Source of the DNA: Marinilabiliaceae bacterium JC040
Lineage (GTDB): Bacteria; Bacteroidota; Bacteroidia; Bacteroidales; Marinifilaceae
NCBI GenBank assembly: GCA_022496785.1
Contig: SNAP01000002.1
Coordinates: forward strand, 310,001-374,000
DNA: 64,000 nucleotides
Direction of reading: 5' to 3'
In this document: in pieces, positions 55,010 to 62,825 of the stretch
Layout: each line of letters opens with the position of its first letter
How positions within the stretch are numbered: the stretch's first letter is position 1
Position numbers and translations under genes: made by a program
Notes under the pieces: generated by a model
Seen by the model: only the letters and a program-made list of their open reading frames with translations
Told to the model about the DNA's origin: nothing
The model's database searches: none

Positions 55010-55522
55010 ATGAGACAGAAAAAATTTAATAATAAAATACTCCCTCTGTCGGGTAAGATTTATTCTTACTCGTATAGAATATTAGGAAATAAAGATGATG
55101 CAAAAGATGTTGTACAAGACATTATGCTGAAGCTATGGGATAATAGAAAAGATTTGGATAGATATGAAAATCCCACAGGTTATATAATGCGTACTACTAG
55201 GAATTATTGTATAGATATCATTAGAAAGAATCAAAAACATAGGACGGAAGAAGTAAACGAAAGTCACATGATAAATTTCTTTCACGAAGATAATAAATTA
55301 GAGATTGATGAAAGTATGAAATATATAAGAAAGATTATAAAAACACTTCCATCTGTCCAGCAAGAAGTTGTTGTACTTAAAGATTTTGAAGGATTCACAA
55401 ATGAAGAGATATCTGAAATAACATCTTTAGGCGAGAACAATATAAGAGTGATACTATCAAGATGTAGAAAACACATTAAAGAGCAATTAATTAATAAGTA
55501 CGACATTAAAAATCCTTTATAA
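55010..55522 (+). CDS. ECF-type RNA polymerase sigma factor
   Basis: The 170-residue protein has only sigma regions 2 and 4. Region 2 is seen as ILGNKDDAKDVVQDIMLKLW with NYCIDIIRK, and region 4 as LPSVQQEVVVLKDFEGFTNEEISEI with NNIRVILSRCRKHI. It should direct RNA polymerase to a small regulon when freed from its partner. It is followed after one base by a small membrane protein, the probable anti-sigma factor, and then by a DUF4252 gene, an arrangement common in Bacteroidota. Confidence 0.95.
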   Translation: MRQKKFNNKILPLSGKIYSYSYRILGNKDDAKDVVQDIMLKLWDNRKDLDRYENPTGYIMRTTRNYCIDIIRKNQKHRTEEVNESHMINFFHEDNKLEIDESMKYIRKIIKTLPSVQQEVVVLKDFEGFTNEEISEITSLGENNIRVILSRCRKHIKEQLINKYDIKNPL

Positions 55523-55523
55523 A

Positions 55524-55901
55524 ATGAAAAAGAATATAGATCAAATAGATAAGGAATATAATGACTTCATAGAATATTCAAAAGTTGATATTCCAAACGA
55601 TATACAAGATATAGCATTAGAGAAAATTAAATTATCACAGAAAAATAAATTCAATAGAATTATAAAATGGAGTAGTGGTATTGCTGCAGCTGCCTTAATT
55701 ACTCTTTCTATAAATATTATTCACAAAAATCACGATTACAATCAGAAATATCCGTATTCGCAACAACTTACAGATAGTCAAAAGAAAGCAGAATTTGAAA
55801 ATGCTTTAAAGATTATTAACGAGAGTTTATGCGACAATACTCCAAGAGAAGAAGTTGCATACGAAGACGATAATTTCAAAATCATATTCACAAAAAAGTA
55901 A
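55524..55901 (+). CDS. Small membrane protein, probable anti-sigma factor
   Basis: The 125-residue protein has an N-terminal cytoplasmic part (1-46, helical and acidic/basic), one membrane segment (about 47-66, IIKWSSGIAAAALITLSINI) and a short outer part. This topology and its place one base after the ECF sigma gene suggest that it holds the sigma factor at the membrane. It lacks a zinc-binding ZAS motif (HxxxCxxC), so the assignment rests on context. Confidence 0.75.
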   Translation: MKKNIDQIDKEYNDFIEYSKVDIPNDIQDIALEKIKLSQKNKFNRIIKWSSGIAAAALITLSINIIHKNHDYNQKYPYSQQLTDSQKKAEFENALKIINESLCDNTPREEVAYEDDNFKIIFTKK

Positions 55902-55905
55902 TATC

Positions 55906-57309
55906 ATGAAAAAAATACTAACAATTTTACTAGTGGTTTTATTACCACTTTTAGCCTCAGCACAAAAGGATTTCAATAAATTTACAAATGCTCTAGCAAA
56001 GGATAATGGTGTAACAATTATTCGTATAGATGAAGAAATTATTGATATTTATAAAAACAGCGATTTAGATGCTGAGACTCATAATATACTTAATAATATT
56101 AAGAAAGTTAACTTAGTTAAGATTTCTAAAAGAGATGGTTATTCTGGAAAAATAGAAAATATTATTAAGATGATAGACAAATACTTCGATTTAGACGATT
56201 ATAAACTAGTTAAAAGTTCGGCTACAAGAAGAGGTAACTACAAGGTCTTTATAACAGGTTCAAAAGAGAAGCGTTTATTAGTTATAAATCAATCGAGAAA
56301 CACAACAATCACATTTATCGATATAATAGGTAAATTCAAAATCAGCGATCTTACAAAACTATCTAGAGCTCTAAATATAGAAGGTTTAAGTTCTTTAGAT
56401 GATATTTACCCAAAATCTAAATACAATAGATATAATGGTATTGACAGTAAGAAAGCTGCATATGCCAAGAAACAAGAAGATTTCTTTAAAAACAAAAAAA
56501 ACTATAAGGACTTTAAATACAAAAAGAACTATAAAGATTTTGAATACAAGAATACTAGTTCAACAAGTTTATCTCACGAAGATAGAATGAAAAAATACCA
56601 ACGAAAGATGAAAGAGATGGGTAAAGATCTTAGTGAGGAAGTAGAAAAACTATTTGTATACGCAAAATCTGATGAATTTAAAGATAGAATTAAAAAGATT
56701 GAAACATGGGCTAAAAATGTAGGTAACAGATACAGTAAATCTTTTAATAGTAAGAATAACGAGATAGACGATAAGAAAATGGACAAAATGCTTTCTAGCA
56801 TGTATAAATATGTAGACAGCAACGACGATTGTTCATACAATATCAACTTAAAAGGAGCAAAAAGTACTATAAGAATAAGTCCAGATGCAAATACAATATG
56901 CATAATAGACGGTAAGAAATGTAAGAATACAGATATTAAGAAACTTAAAAAAGGAGAATTAAGAAATCTTTGTCTAATAAAGAATAAAACAAAGAAAAAG
57001 AAATACATGGTTATAACTACCAATAAAGAACTTGGAGGAGATTATGTAAGAAGTTTTTCAAAAACTAAAACAGACAATCAACCATCAATAACAAGTGAAA
57101 ATATAGCATTCAAATATAATGGTAAAGACTATTCATACTCAAGTGGTAAAGATAAAAAGATGCCAAAACTAATTGTAGATGGAAATTTAAGAAACAGTCT
57201 TGATGGAGTAAAAATTGAATATGGATTATTACAAATTCGTCCAGCCACAAAAATCGAAAAAGAAGCATACAGTATAAAAGGGGAAGCAATTATCATTACA
57301 ACACGATAA
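55906..57309 (+). CDS. DUF4252 protein with long C-terminal extension carrying plug-like segments
   Basis: I start at 55906, where MKKILTILLVVLLPLLASAQ is a clean signal peptide; the frame from 55855 overlaps the anti-sigma gene. Residues 20-150 match DUF4252 (FDLDDYKLVKSSATRRGNYK, LLVINQSRNTTITFIDIIGK), a small envelope protein domain usually found alone at about 180 residues. Here the protein has 467. The middle holds an imperfect repeat rich in Lys, Tyr and Phe (KKNYKDFKY/KKNYKDFEY, about 198-220). The C-terminus has two segments like the TonB plug 'VDG...IIITT' pattern (334-372 and 421-467). It is probably the regulated or sensing component of the ECF operon. Confidence 0.85.
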   Translation: MKKILTILLVVLLPLLASAQKDFNKFTNALAKDNGVTIIRIDEEIIDIYKNSDLDAETHNILNNIKKVNLVKISKRDGYSGKIENIIKMIDKYFDLDDYKLVKSSATRRGNYKVFITGSKEKRLLVINQSRNTTITFIDIIGKFKISDLTKLSRALNIEGLSSLDDIYPKSKYNRYNGIDSKKAAYAKKQEDFFKNKKNYKDFKYKKNYKDFEYKNTSSTSLSHEDRMKKYQRKMKEMGKDLSEEVEKLFVYAKSDEFKDRIKKIETWAKNVGNRYSKSFNSKNNEIDDKKMDKMLSSMYKYVDSNDDCSYNINLKGAKSTIRISPDANTICIIDGKKCKNTDIKKLKKGELRNLCLIKNKTKKKKYMVITTNKELGGDYVRSFSKTKTDNQPSITSENIAFKYNGKDYSYSSGKDKKMPKLIVDGNLRNSLDGVKIEYGLLQIRPATKIEKEAYSIKGEAIIITTR

Positions 57310-57329
57310 TTACTAATATCACATTTTCT

Positions 57330-57402
57330 AAATAGCCATTATTTCTTATTTTTGTTGTTTGTAAAATATAACAACTAAAAAACTGAGAAATAATGGCTAT
57401 TT
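57330..57402. repeat. Long inverted repeat covering the start codon of the YfcC-type gene
   Basis: Bases 57330-57346 and 57386-57402 are a perfect 17-bp inverted repeat, and the right arm contains the ATG at 57393. Inside, gttgtt (57354-57359) pairs with aacaac (57370-57375), and T/A runs extend this inner stem. A -7 element TATTTTTG (57347-57354) lies between the arms. Read-through RNA from the upstream operon would hide the start codon, while RNA begun at the inner promoter (about 57361) would lack the left arm. Confidence 0.7.
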
Positions 57403-58994
57403 TTAAGAAAGTACCACACACATACACTATAGTTTTTTCTATTATAGTATTATGTGCGATATTAACATGGATAATTCCAGGAGGAGAATTTGAGAGAACC
57501 ACAAAACTCGTAGACGGAGTAGAACGAACAATTATAGTAGAGAACTCATTCCATCATGTAGACAATACCCCTCAGACATGGCAAGTATTTTCTGCATTAT
57601 ACAAAGGATTTACAAACCAATCTGGAATCATCATTTTCATATTAATGTTGGGAGGAGCATTCTGGGTACTTAACGACAGTAAATCTATAGATGTAGGAAT
57701 CTTCTCGTTTCTTAAATTCACTAAGAGACTAGAAAAGATAAAAATCTTCAGAAAGATTGGTGTCAACAATATTATTCTAATACTTATAATGTCGATGTTT
57801 TCTGCCTTTGGAGCCATTTTTGGCATGAGTGAAGAAACCATAGCATTTATAATCATTCTTATACCTTTAGCAATATCAATGGGATACGATTCAATAACTG
57901 GAGTTTGTATTGTATTTGTAGCAGCAGGATTAGGATTTGCAGGAGCAATACTAAATCCTTTCACAATAGGTATAGCACAGGGATTATCAGACTTACCATT
58001 ATTTTCAGGAATAGAATATAGAATTGTCTGTTGGATAATAATCAATATAGTAGGATTCACATTCATATTAAGATACGCAAACAGAATTCATAAAAATCCT
58101 AAACTATCTCCAGTATACGAAAACGATAAAGTATGGAGAGAAAGAGGAGATAGCAATATGGAAGATCTTAAATATTATACTCCTAAAGCTGCATGGGTAA
58201 TGTATATAGCAATACTAGCATCACTTATAGCATTCTCTTACTATTTTCCTGAAACAACATTAAAAATTGGACAATCGGAAAACACTACATGTGTAATTCC
58301 AATAGCAACAGGACTATTTGCACTATTAGGTTTAGTATCATTAAGAAAATCGGTACATTTCTTTATTCTAAATATACTACTATTCACTATTATCTTCTTA
58401 ATAATAGGAGTAATGGGTTACCACTGGTATATAATGGAAATTGCAGCACTATTCTTAGCAATGGGAGTAAGTGCAGGAATTTCATTCAACAGATCGGCAG
58501 ATGAGATAGTAAAATTATTCTTAGAAGGAGTAAAAGATATACTATCAGCTGCATTAATAGTTGGATTAGCAGGAGGAATAATAGTAATACTACAAGATGG
58601 GAAGATTATAGATACAATACTTAATTCTCTTGCAGGAACAATGCAAGATGCAGGTAAAATAACATCTGTTGGAATAATGTATGTTATTCAAAATCTAATA
58701 AATATCATTATACCATCAGGATCTGCAAAAGCAGCACTTACAATGCCTATAATGGCACCATTCTCAGATGTAATAGGATTATCACGACAAGCAACAGTAA
58801 TGGCCTTTCAATTTGGAGATGGATTCACAAATATGCTAACACCAACATCTGGTGTATTGATAGGTGTATTAGGTGTAGCAAAAATCCCATATGATAAATG
58901 GGTAAAATGGGCATGGCCTTTAATATTAGGTATGGTAATATTAGGATTCTTACTATTAATACCAACTGCAACAATGAATCTTAATGGTTTTTAG
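57393..58994 (+). CDS. YfcC-family (C4-dicarboxylate anaerobic carrier type) membrane transporter
   Basis: The 533-residue protein has about 12 membrane segments and matches the DcuC/YfcC family: VPHTYTIVFSIIVLCAILTWIIPGGEF at the start, FAIFGMSEET-like segment SAFGAIFGMSEETIAF, PFTIGIAQ and, near the end, NLINIIIPSGSAKAALTMPI and DGFTNMLTPTSGVLIG. Relatives carry dicarboxylates, amino acids or short peptides; the substrate cannot be read from sequence. It has its own likely promoter (TATTTTTG at 57347). Confidence 0.88.
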   Translation: MAIFKKVPHTYTIVFSIIVLCAILTWIIPGGEFERTTKLVDGVERTIIVENSFHHVDNTPQTWQVFSALYKGFTNQSGIIIFILMLGGAFWVLNDSKSIDVGIFSFLKFTKRLEKIKIFRKIGVNNIILILIMSMFSAFGAIFGMSEETIAFIIILIPLAISMGYDSITGVCIVFVAAGLGFAGAILNPFTIGIAQGLSDLPLFSGIEYRIVCWIIINIVGFTFILRYANRIHKNPKLSPVYENDKVWRERGDSNMEDLKYYTPKAAWVMYIAILASLIAFSYYFPETTLKIGQSENTTCVIPIATGLFALLGLVSLRKSVHFFILNILLFTIIFLIIGVMGYHWYIMEIAALFLAMGVSAGISFNRSADEIVKLFLEGVKDILSAALIVGLAGGIIVILQDGKIIDTILNSLAGTMQDAGKITSVGIMYVIQNLINIIIPSGSAKAALTMPIMAPFSDVIGLSRQATVMAFQFGDGFTNMLTPTSGVLIGVLGVAKIPYDKWVKWAWPLILGMVILGFLLLIPTATMNLNGF

Positions 58995-59032
58995 TAGTAA
59001 AATACCTATATATTATTAATATTATATTTTCA

Positions 59033-59076
59033 AAAATCCATATCTTAGTAAATAAAAATACTAAAATATGGATTTT
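59033..59076. repeat. Inverted repeat covering the start codon of the ZIP transporter gene
   Basis: AAAATCCATAT (59033-59043) pairs with 59066-59076, which includes the ATG at 59068. The stem continues as ttagta (59045-59050) with tactaa (59059-59064), leaving one mismatch and an 8-base loop. This 17-bp hairpin would hide the start codon in mRNA that includes the left arm. Confidence 0.65.
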
Positions 59077-59889
59077 GAACTTTCAAATGTAGGTGTAGCA
59101 TTCACACTTACTCTAATAGCCGGACTATCAACAGGTATTGGTAGTGCAATAGCATTCTTTGCAAAACGGACAAACACAAATTTTCTAGCAATATCATTAG
59201 GTTTCTCTGCTGGAGTGATGGTATATGTATCTTTAGTAGAAATTCTTCAAGAAGGAATGGCTGCTCTATCGCGAGATTGTGGTAGTACAGCAGGGCATTG
59301 GTATGCAATATTGTCATTCTTTGGTGGAATTCTAGTAATAATGATTATAGATAAACTTGTCCCCTCTTTTGAGAATCCACATGAGATACGTTCTGTAGAA
59401 TCGATGCAAGAAGCACCACAAATCCATAATAAAGGATTAGCAAGAATGGGACTTATGTCTGCTTTAGCCATAGGAATTCACAATTTCCCAGAAGGGATAG
59501 CAACATTCACAGCAGGCTTAGGATCGCCTGAAATAGCAATTCCCCTTACAGTAGCAATAGCAATCCACAATATACCAGAGGGAATAGCAGTCTCGGTACC
59601 TATATACTACGCCACAGGAAACAAGAAAAAGGCATTTATACTATCATTTTTATCTGGTCTATCAGAACCAGTAGGAGCAATAATAGCCTTTGTAATGATA
59701 TACTTCTTCACAGGATTAAGTGAAAGTGTAATAGGAATATTATTCTCTAGTGTAGCAGGAATAATGGTATTTATATCATTAGATGAATTACTACCTGCAG
59801 CAGAAAAATACGGAAAACATCATCAAGCAATAATGGGACTAGTGGCAGGGATGTTAGTGATGGCAGTGAGTCTAGCGTTATTTAACTAA
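59068..59889 (+). CDS. zupT: ZIP-family divalent metal transporter (ZupT-like)
   Basis: The 273-residue protein has eight predicted membrane segments and the two ZIP metal-site helices HNFPEGIATF (segment 4) and HNIPEGIAVS (segment 5). The loop after segment 3 has several His residues. ZupT imports zinc and also iron, manganese or cobalt in other bacteria. Length and motif set are typical of the bacterial zupT subgroup. It is preceded by the YfcC-type gene on the same strand. Confidence 0.94.
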   Translation: MDFELSNVGVAFTLTLIAGLSTGIGSAIAFFAKRTNTNFLAISLGFSAGVMVYVSLVEILQEGMAALSRDCGSTAGHWYAILSFFGGILVIMIIDKLVPSFENPHEIRSVESMQEAPQIHNKGLARMGLMSALAIGIHNFPEGIATFTAGLGSPEIAIPLTVAIAIHNIPEGIAVSVPIYYATGNKKKAFILSFLSGLSEPVGAIIAFVMIYFFTGLSESVIGILFSSVAGIMVFISLDELLPAAEKYGKHHQAIMGLVAGMLVMAVSLALFN

Positions 59890-59920
59890 ACCTCTACCTT
59901 ACCATCTTCGTTACCAGTGG

Positions 59921-59942
59921 GACTTGATACGGACTTAATACG
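59921..59942 (+). repeat. 11-bp tandem repeat in a GC-richer intergenic patch
   Basis: gacttgatacg is followed at once by gacttaatacg, one base different. The patch 59890-59975 is richer in G and C than nearby DNA and also holds a small hairpin aggtc-gaaaa-gacct. I see no gene there. Confidence 0.4.
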
Positions 59943-60030
59943 GAGAGGGTAGGTCGAAAAGACCTATAAAAAATCAAAAGACTTAACATAAAGGGGAAGT
60001 TAAATCATATAGAAATTCAGAATAAAGCAT

Positions 60031-60061
60031 AAAAAAAGTGGATATAAAATATCCACTTTTC
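60031..60061. terminator. Bidirectional intrinsic terminator
   Basis: The stem aaaagtggatat (60034-60045) pairs with 60049-60060 around AAA, flanked by A on the left and T on the right. It closes zupT (+) and the yggS operon (-). Confidence 0.88.
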
Positions 60062-60080
60062 TTAGTCTAAAAACTATATA

Positions 60081-60248
60081 TTACTCCTCATCTTTAATAC
60101 GAGTCATAATCACAATAATTAGAGCAATACCGGCAAAGCCAAATAATTGAATTATATTCTTAGTTAGGACTTCCAAATGAGCACCATGTACAAAGAACAT
60201 TGCAATTAAAAGGACACCAATAAGAGCTAATAGTAACTTTTTTTTCAT
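60081..60248 (-). CDS. Small two-segment membrane protein
   Basis: From the Met at 60248 the product has 55 residues with two hydrophobic segments (about 4-18 and 34-48) joined by a short polar loop and ending RIKDEE. A longer frame from 60278 would overlap the previous gene and add a poor N-terminus. It lies 7 bases after the dihydroorotate-dehydrogenase-like gene, so it is probably translated from the same mRNA. No family is recognised. Confidence 0.65.
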   Translation of the reverse strand: MKKKLLLALIGVLLIAMFFVHGAHLEVLTKNIIQLFGFAGIALIIVIMTRIKDEE

Positions 60249-60255
60249 AATTGTA

Positions 60256-61254
60256 CTAATACTGAACTTCCATTGCATTAGAATAATACTTCATAAATTG
60301 AGAACGCTCAAACATTTGAGCATCAGGAATATTAGAATAATTCATTTTATATCTCAAATCCTCAATTTTAGAAAAACCTTTATCATCCATCCAAGCAGAA
60401 ATTCCATTATTTATATCTTCTAAAACTCCTAATCCTTCTTGATAGATAGCACTACAAACTTGAACAGCCTGAGCACCAACTAAAATCATTTTAATAGCTG
60501 CTTCAGAATCGTGAATACCAGTAGAAGAAGCAATATCGAATTTTTTATCCTTATCAGAAACAATACCTATCCATCTTAAACTCTTACGAATTTCAGAAGG
60601 GAAAGATAATCTATCAGCAGAAACAATTTCCATTTTCTCAATATCAATATCTGGTTCAAAGAATCTATTGAACATTACAACCCCCTTAGCACCTGCATGA
60701 TATAACTTATCGCAGAAACCTAGAATATTAGTAAAATAGAAACCAATTTTAAAAGAAACTGGAATCTTTAAATCGGCAGCCAAACGTCTTGCAACATCAA
60801 GATAAAGTTCTTCATAATCGTTAGATGATTTAGAAGATTCGTTAGGAAGCATAAAAATATTCACTTCAAGAGCATCGGCACCAGCCTCTTCAATCTTCTT
60901 AGCAAAATCGAACCATCCCTCTTCACTAATACAGTTTACACTAGCAATAACAGGGATATTCACTTCTTTTTTAGCATTTGATATAAGAGAAAGATAATCA
61001 GAAAGGTGATTAGCCTCTACATAAGCATTCACATAATCGTAAGCTTCTGGATAACCATGATAACCAACATGATGATCTAATTGCAAAGCTTGGCCTTTGA
61101 TTTGCTCTTCGAAAAGAGATTTTAAAACAACAGCACCTGCACCAGCAGCCTCAATATCTTTAATTTTATCCACAGAATCAGTAAGTCCACAACTACTTAC
61201 AATAATAGGGCTTTTAATATCAAGTCCTAAATACTTAGTATTTAATTGAGCCAT
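60256..61254 (-). CDS. Dihydroorotate-dehydrogenase-like flavoprotein
   Basis: The 332-residue protein has the FMN-binding TIM barrel of the dihydroorotate/dihydropyrimidine dehydrogenase family: LGLDIKSPIIVSSCGLTDSV at the start, ASVNCISEEGWFDFAKKIEEAGADALEVNI in the middle and SSTGIHDSEAAIKMILVGAQAVQVCS near the end. It forms the subgroup often called dihydroorotate-dehydrogenase-like or PreA-like, whose true substrate is not settled. No pyrD partner subunit or pyr gene is nearby. It follows yggS by 42 bases. Confidence 0.88.
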   Translation of the reverse strand: MAQLNTKYLGLDIKSPIIVSSCGLTDSVDKIKDIEAAGAGAVVLKSLFEEQIKGQALQLDHHVGYHGYPEAYDYVNAYVEANHLSDYLSLISNAKKEVNIPVIASVNCISEEGWFDFAKKIEEAGADALEVNIFMLPNESSKSSNDYEELYLDVARRLAADLKIPVSFKIGFYFTNILGFCDKLYHAGAKGVVMFNRFFEPDIDIEKMEIVSADRLSFPSEIRKSLRWIGIVSDKDKKFDIASSTGIHDSEAAIKMILVGAQAVQVCSAIYQEGLGVLEDINNGISAWMDDKGFSKIEDLRYKMNYSNIPDAQMFERSQFMKYYSNAMEVQY

Positions 61255-61296
61255 AAGAAAAGTTATTTAGTATTTTAGTTAATTTCGTTTATAGTC

Positions 61297-61971
61297 TTAA
61301 ATATTATAGTTTCTAGCACCGAAAATAGAGCTACCAACACGAATCATAGACGAACCTTGTTCAATAGCAAGTTTATAGTCTCCAGACATTCCCATAGATA
61401 TTTCAGTGAAAGAATTACTATTTGTAAAGAACCTGTCCTTTAAGTTAGAAAAAATATTCTTAAGATTACTAAATTCTTTACTAATTTGTTCTTGATTATC
61501 GGTATGAGTAGCCATTCCCATAACCCCAACAATGGAAATATTCTTCAAAGATTTAAATTCATCAGATTCAAGCATACCTAAAGCTTCTTCAAAAGAAAGT
61601 CCAAATTTAGAATCCTCATCAGCAATATGGAACTGAAGTAAACAATTGATAGTTCTATTATTTTTCTCAGCCTCCTTATTAATCATCTTAAGCAGTTTAA
61701 TACTATCTACAGCATGAATAAGACTAACGAAAGGAGCAATATACTTCACCTTGTTAGTCTGTAAATGCCCAATAAAGTGCCATTCAATATCTTTAGGAAG
61801 AGCTTCGAACTTAGTTTTTAATTCTTGAGGCTTGTTCTCTCCGAATATTCTGTATCCACCCTCATAAGCCTCCTTAATATCCTCAATTGGTTTAGTTTTG
61901 GATACAGCAACTAACTTAACATTCTTAGGAATAGATGCTAAGATTTCATTGATTTTATCTGTAATTCCCAT
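61297..61971 (-). CDS. YggS-family PLP-binding protein (PLP homeostasis)
   Basis: YggS/PLPBP proteins bind pyridoxal phosphate and keep its free level safe for PLP enzymes. The PLP lysine is in VAVSKTKP, followed by FGENKPQELKTK, WHFIGHLQTNK and MGMSGDYKLAIEQGSSMIRVGSSIFG. I take the start at 61971 (224 residues); the frame from 62004 would extend over the likely -7 element TACATTTG (61993-62000). Confidence 0.94.
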   Translation of the reverse strand: MGITDKINEILASIPKNVKLVAVSKTKPIEDIKEAYEGGYRIFGENKPQELKTKFEALPKDIEWHFIGHLQTNKVKYIAPFVSLIHAVDSIKLLKMINKEAEKNNRTINCLLQFHIADEDSKFGLSFEEALGMLESDEFKSLKNISIVGVMGMATHTDNQEQISKEFSNLKNIFSNLKDRFFTNSNSFTEISMGMSGDYKLAIEQGSSMIRVGSSIFGARNYNI

Positions 61972-61992
61972 TTCTTTTATAATAGTTTTACA

Positions 61993-62028
61993 CAAATGTA
62001 GCATAAAAATATTATTTAATTATTTTTG
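61993..62028. promoter_or_regulatory. Divergent -7 elements for yggS and truA
   Basis: On the minus strand 61993-62000 reads TACATTTG (yggS), and on the plus strand 62021-62028 reads TATTTTTG (truA). Both fit TAnnTTTG. The truA mRNA would begin only about 5 bases before its ATG at 62041. Confidence 0.5.
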
Positions 62029-62040
62029 TTCTAAAGATTA

Positions 62041-62808
62041 ATGCAAATGGCTAGATATTTTTCAAAATTAAACTATGATGGAAGCGAATTTTGTGGTTGG
62101 CAAATACAACCTCATTCGCCGAGCGTTCAAGAAGAATTGAACAAAGCTCTCTCTACTCTACTACGCGAAAAAATAAGCGTTGTAGGCTGTGGACGAACGG
62201 ATACGGGCGTTCATGCAAAGAACTTCGTACTTCATTTCGACTGTAAAGAAATAAGTATGCCTTTAGACAAATTAACTTATAAGTTAAACGGAATTCTAGG
62301 AAATAATATATCTATTCACGAGATATTTAGAGTGAAAGACGATTCACACGCACGTTTTGATGCTCAATCGAGGGAATACAAATATTATATCGATTTAAAG
62401 AAAGATCCTTTTACACACAAGTATGCCTATCATCCAAATTTTATACCAGATATAAAATTAATGAATAAAGCATGTAGAATACTCTTTGAATACATCGATT
62501 TCACATCCTTTTCGAAACTTCATACAGATGCCAAAACAAACAACTGTATAATATATGATGCTCACTGGCAAGATCACGGAGAGCAATATGTATTTACTAT
62601 ATGTGCAGACCGATTTTTAAGGAATATGGTAAGAGCAATAGTAGGTACAATGTTGGATGTAGGAAGAAGAAGAATAAGTCTTGATGAATTCAGAGATATT
62701 ATAGAGAAAAAAGATAGATGTAAAGCGGGAGTGTCAGTCCCAGGCAAGGCACTATTTCTAAATAATATAGAATACGATTTCGAAAAGCTTATATACGAAG
62801 AAAATTAA
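62041..62808 (+). CDS. truA: tRNA pseudouridine(38-40) synthase
   Basis: TruA makes pseudouridine in the anticodon arm of many tRNAs. The catalytic Asp is in CGRTDTGVHAKNF, and the family motifs LNYDGSEFCGWQIQP, FDAQSREYKY and FLRNMVRAIVGTMLDVG are present. The length of 255 is typical. Start at 62041 or 62047 (second Met) cannot be decided. Confidence 0.96.
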   Translation: MQMARYFSKLNYDGSEFCGWQIQPHSPSVQEELNKALSTLLREKISVVGCGRTDTGVHAKNFVLHFDCKEISMPLDKLTYKLNGILGNNISIHEIFRVKDDSHARFDAQSREYKYYIDLKKDPFTHKYAYHPNFIPDIKLMNKACRILFEYIDFTSFSKLHTDAKTNNCIIYDAHWQDHGEQYVFTICADRFLRNMVRAIVGTMLDVGRRRISLDEFRDIIEKKDRCKAGVSVPGKALFLNNIEYDFEKLIYEEN

Positions 62809-62825
62809 GAAAAAAGAAAAACAGA

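Noticed and set aside
56574-57023. 149-codon minus-strand frame inside the DUF4252 gene
   Set aside because: Phe/Leu/Ser-rich composition is what the complement of Lys/Asp-rich codons gives.
57572-58066. 164-codon minus-strand frame inside the YfcC-type gene
   Set aside because: It is antisense to strongly conserved membrane segments; its hydrophobicity mirrors the real gene.
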